This document shows positions 32,115-34,243 of a DNA stretch of 34,243 bases, piece after piece. The notes under the pieces were generated by a model. It was not told the origin of the DNA. It searched no databases and worked only from the letters and a program-made list of their open reading frames with translations. This DNA comes from Silicimonas sp. (GTDB lineage: Bacteria > Pseudomonadota > Alphaproteobacteria > Rhodobacterales > Rhodobacteraceae). How positions within the stretch are numbered: position 1 is the first letter of the stretch; every line of letters starts with the position of its first letter. Location: the NCBI GenBank assembly GCA_013002465.1, contig JABDJO010000081.1:1-34243 (forward strand), given 5' to 3'. The position numbers were made by a program, and so were the translations under genes.

Positions 32115-33779
32115 ATGGCTGAGAAAAACACTCAACTACCCTTCAGGGCGTGGATTCCGGCACTGGACATCTGGACCCTTGGTGCACTGGCGATTGCCGG
32201 TCTTGTCTTGCTGCCGATCCTCTCCGTGCTTTGGATCGCAGCACACCCGCAAGCACCAATCTGGGGTCACCTGATCGACACCACCTTGCCGCGCTACGTC
32301 ACCAACACGCTGGTCATCATGCTGTCGGTGGGCACGCTGTCAGCCATGATCGGAACCGGCGCGGCCTGGCTGATTGTCTGCTATCGCTTCCCCGGGGCGC
32401 GGTGGTTGCAATGGTGTCTATTGTTCCCTTTGGCCGTGCCCGGATACCTGGGCGCCTATGCGCTGGTCGATTTCCTTGAGTACGCCGGGCCGGTTCAGAC
32501 CACTTTGCGCGCCAGTTTCGGCTGGACGGATGCGCGGGATTACTTTTTTCCTGATATTCGATCCCGTTACGGCGCGATCTTTGCGCTGACCGCGTCGCTT
32601 TATCCGTATGTCTATTTGCTGGCGCGCGCCGGATTTCGCGAACAATCGGGGCGCGCCCACGAAGTTGCGCGGGCTCTGGGTGCAGGTGTGTTCAGGCGAT
32701 TCTGGAAGATCGGCCTGCCGCTCGCCCGCCCCGCGATCGCTGCGGGCACAGCCATTGTCATGATGGAAACGGTGAATGATTTCGGGGCGGTCGATTTCTT
32801 TGGCGTGCAAACACTCACCACGGGGATATTCACTGTCTGGCTAGAGGCCGGAAACGCGGGTGGGGCTGCGCAGATCGCCTGTGTCGTATTGGCGATGATC
32901 CTTGTTCTTGTGGTTCTTGAAAAGTCCAGTCGCCGTCACGTCAGGGTACATAGGATGGCCGGATCGGACCGGCGTCTGGAAGCAATCCCTTTGGAAGGTG
33001 TCTGGGCTTGGGGGGCGACAATTGCTTGTATCATTCCATTTCTGGCCGGGTTCGTTTTGCCGGTCGGCGTCCTTGGCCATCATGCATTGACGCGGCTTGA
33101 CAGCTGGCAGGCGCCGGGACTGCTCGAAGCCTTGGTCAACACCGTCCTGGTCGGCGGCACGGCGGCACTTCTGACCGTCACGGCGGCCTTGTTTCTGGTC
33201 TATGGGATACGCATGTCGGGGCGCGCAGGCCCGCGATTTGTGCTGCCTTTTACAACGATCGGATACGCGGCGCCGGGGGCGGTACTGGCACTGGGGTTGC
33301 TGATCCCCTTGGCGGCCTTTGACAACAAGATGGCCGATTGGGTTTTGGTCCTGACTGGCCACGATCCCGGGCTTATGATCACGGGCGGTGCTGCGGTGCT
33401 GGTGTTTGTTTACATGGTTCGTTTCTTTGCGATAGCGCAAGGCGCTGCCGATGGCGCAATCGAACGGATTTCGCCCTCTTTGCCGATGGCGTCCCGCGCC
33501 TTGGGGCAAGGGGTTGGTGGAACACTGACCCGCGTTTACTTGCCGTTGATCCGCGGTTCGATTGCAACCGCCTTGCTGCTGGTCTTCGTCGATGTCGTGA
33601 AAGAGCTTCCGGCAACGCTTTTGTTGAGACCATTCAATTTCAACACCTTAGCGACACTGACCCACGAACAGGCGTCGCTTGAAAAGATCGCCGATGCCGC
33701 TCCGTCGGCCATGTTGATCATTCTTGCCAGTCTTGCAGCGGTCGCCCTTTTGGCCCGCCAGATGGTTCGCGCACGCTAG
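32115..33779 (+). CDS. Two-domain Fe3+-type ABC transporter permease (FbpB/AfuB family)
   Basis: This 554-residue inner-membrane protein has about 12 hydrophobic helices in two similar halves. Each half carries an 'EAA' cytoplasmic loop: ALGAGVFRRFWKIGLPLARP around residue 195 and ALGQGVGGTLTRVYLPLIRG around residue 470. This build, two binding-protein-dependent transport domains in one chain, is typical of ferric-iron importers. The binding protein and ATPase that would complete the system are not in this window. The ATG at 32115 is chosen because the frame upstream of it has no membrane character. CAGG is a weak ribosome site. Confidence 0.9.
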   Translation: MAEKNTQLPFRAWIPALDIWTLGALAIAGLVLLPILSVLWIAAHPQAPIWGHLIDTTLPRYVTNTLVIMLSVGTLSAMIGTGAAWLIVCYRFPGARWLQWCLLFPLAVPGYLGAYALVDFLEYAGPVQTTLRASFGWTDARDYFFPDIRSRYGAIFALTASLYPYVYLLARAGFREQSGRAHEVARALGAGVFRRFWKIGLPLARPAIAAGTAIVMMETVNDFGAVDFFGVQTLTTGIFTVWLEAGNAGGAAQIACVVLAMILVLVVLEKSSRRHVRVHRMAGSDRRLEAIPLEGVWAWGATIACIIPFLAGFVLPVGVLGHHALTRLDSWQAPGLLEALVNTVLVGGTAALLTVTAALFLVYGIRMSGRAGPRFVLPFTTIGYAAPGAVLALGLLIPLAAFDNKMADWVLVLTGHDPGLMITGGAAVLVFVYMVRFFAIAQGAADGAIERISPSLPMASRALGQGVGGTLTRVYLPLIRGSIATALLLVFVDVVKELPATLLLRPFNFNTLATLTHEQASLEKIADAAPSAMLIILASLAAVALLARQMVRAR

Positions 33780-33780
33780 A

Positions 33781-33808
33781 CTTGCCCCGCGCCCGCCGCA
33801 TTGATAAG
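33781..33808 (+). promoter_or_regulatory. Candidate promoter of tRNA-Thr
   Basis: CTTGCC (33781-33786) and GATAAG (33803-33808) are 16 bases apart and would start transcription just before the tRNA. Both boxes are partial matches. Confidence 0.35.
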
Positions 33809-33819
33809 GAAACCCGCGT

Positions 33820-33895
33820 GCCCCTATAGCTCAGCTGGTAGAGCATCTGATTTGTAATCAGAGGGTCGGGAGTTCGAGTCTCTCTGGGGGCACCA
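33820..33895 (+). tRNA. tRNA-Thr(TGT)
   Basis: A 76-base cloverleaf is visible. The acceptor stem GCCCCTA pairs with TGGGGGC (one G-T). The D-arm has AGCTCAGCTGGTAGAGC. The anticodon stem TCTGA/TCAGA holds loop TTTGTAA with anticodon TGT, and the T-arm has AGTTCGAGTCT. CCA is encoded. Confidence 0.96.
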
Positions 33896-34243
33896 TAAAT
33901 ATCAAATGGTTACGTGCCATAGCGGAGCCCGCGGTATCCGAAGGGTAAGCAAAGGGTAAGCGGAAAACACCCAGACTACTTGGCCTGCGGGCTTGGGCCA
34001 AAGTATCGATGCGGCACCTAACCCGAATGATCCGACTCACAGCGCGCAGGGTGATTTATTTGGGTTGGTCCAGATAGTGCAGACATCCAAAACAGTGCTT
34101 CTTCGCAATTTGTGCCGCGCTACCGCAAGTCAGCTTCGAGCCCATTGCTTCCGTTCGATCATCGCTTCGATCGCGGCGGCCCGGAAGCCAACTGGGTATC
34201 GGGAGCAATCGTAGCGAAAGCCAAGGGCAGAAGTTGGTAATAC
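33896..34243. other. Region after tRNA-Thr without a confident gene
   Basis: Nothing here has both start signals and protein-like composition. At 33940-33961 an 11-base word is repeated in tandem (AAGGGTAAGC core, one mismatch). On the minus strand a 37-codon frame (34130-34243) is open to the window edge and ends in IEAMIERKQWARS. It could be the end of a gene that continues beyond the window, but the evidence is thin. Confidence 0.35.

Noticed and set aside
33858..34040. Minus-strand frame ending PPERLELPTL
   Set aside because: The end is the reverse complement of tRNA-Thr; a known kind of false ORF.

Overview
The window looks like chromosomal DNA of an alphaproteobacterium of the Rhodobacteraceae (Roseobacter-type). 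The basis is the gene content: TRAP and Liv-type transporters, a monofunctional hisB next to hisH, a GapR/DUF2312 protein, a short-chain fatty acyl-CoA regulator (ScfR)-type protein, and GC-rich coding sequence with GTG and TTG starts behind good Shine-Dalgarno sites. No database search was run, so all names rest on recognised motifs and protein character.

Layout. 1-3482: the end of a TRAP transporter operon (dctP 3' end, dctQ, dctM, a 40-residue membrane ORF), followed by the wreck of a second TRAP locus (LacI-type regulator tail, dctQ tail, dctM with its middle missing). 3483-5544: a spacer, a Tat/lipoprotein lytic transglycosylase on the minus strand, a second spacer and tRNA-Gly(TCC). 5692-9750: an ABC exporter, an acyl-CoA synthetase and a small membrane protein. 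9802-11953 (minus): hisB and hisH followed by an exported NHL beta-propeller protein. 12105-14515: ycjX- and ycjF-like genes, overlapping by 4 bases.

14619-28082 is the most interesting part. A minus-strand operon runs substrate-binding protein, livH, livM, livG, livF, acs (acetyl-CoA synthetase). A divergent XRE/ScfR-type regulator faces it. Then comes a plus-strand signalling cluster: a receiver-only response regulator, a small two-helix membrane protein, a CrbS-like sensor kinase whose sensor is an SLC5 (sodium/solute symporter) domain, and a FliM/FliN-like protein. In Vibrio and Pseudomonas, CrbS/CrbR controls acs. Here an acs gene, a dedicated ABC importer, an acyl-CoA-type regulator and a CrbS-like kinase lie together. 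I infer a module for uptake, sensing and activation of acetate or another short-chain acid, with a possible output to a FliM-like, motility-type protein.

28235-34243: a 54-residue protein, a crotonase/3-hydroxyacyl-CoA dehydrogenase fusion whose dehydrogenase half has lost its recognisable active-site residues, a small membrane protein, GapR, a sulfotransferase-like protein, a two-domain Fe3+-type ABC permease, tRNA-Thr(TGT), and 348 bases with no clear gene up to the window edge.
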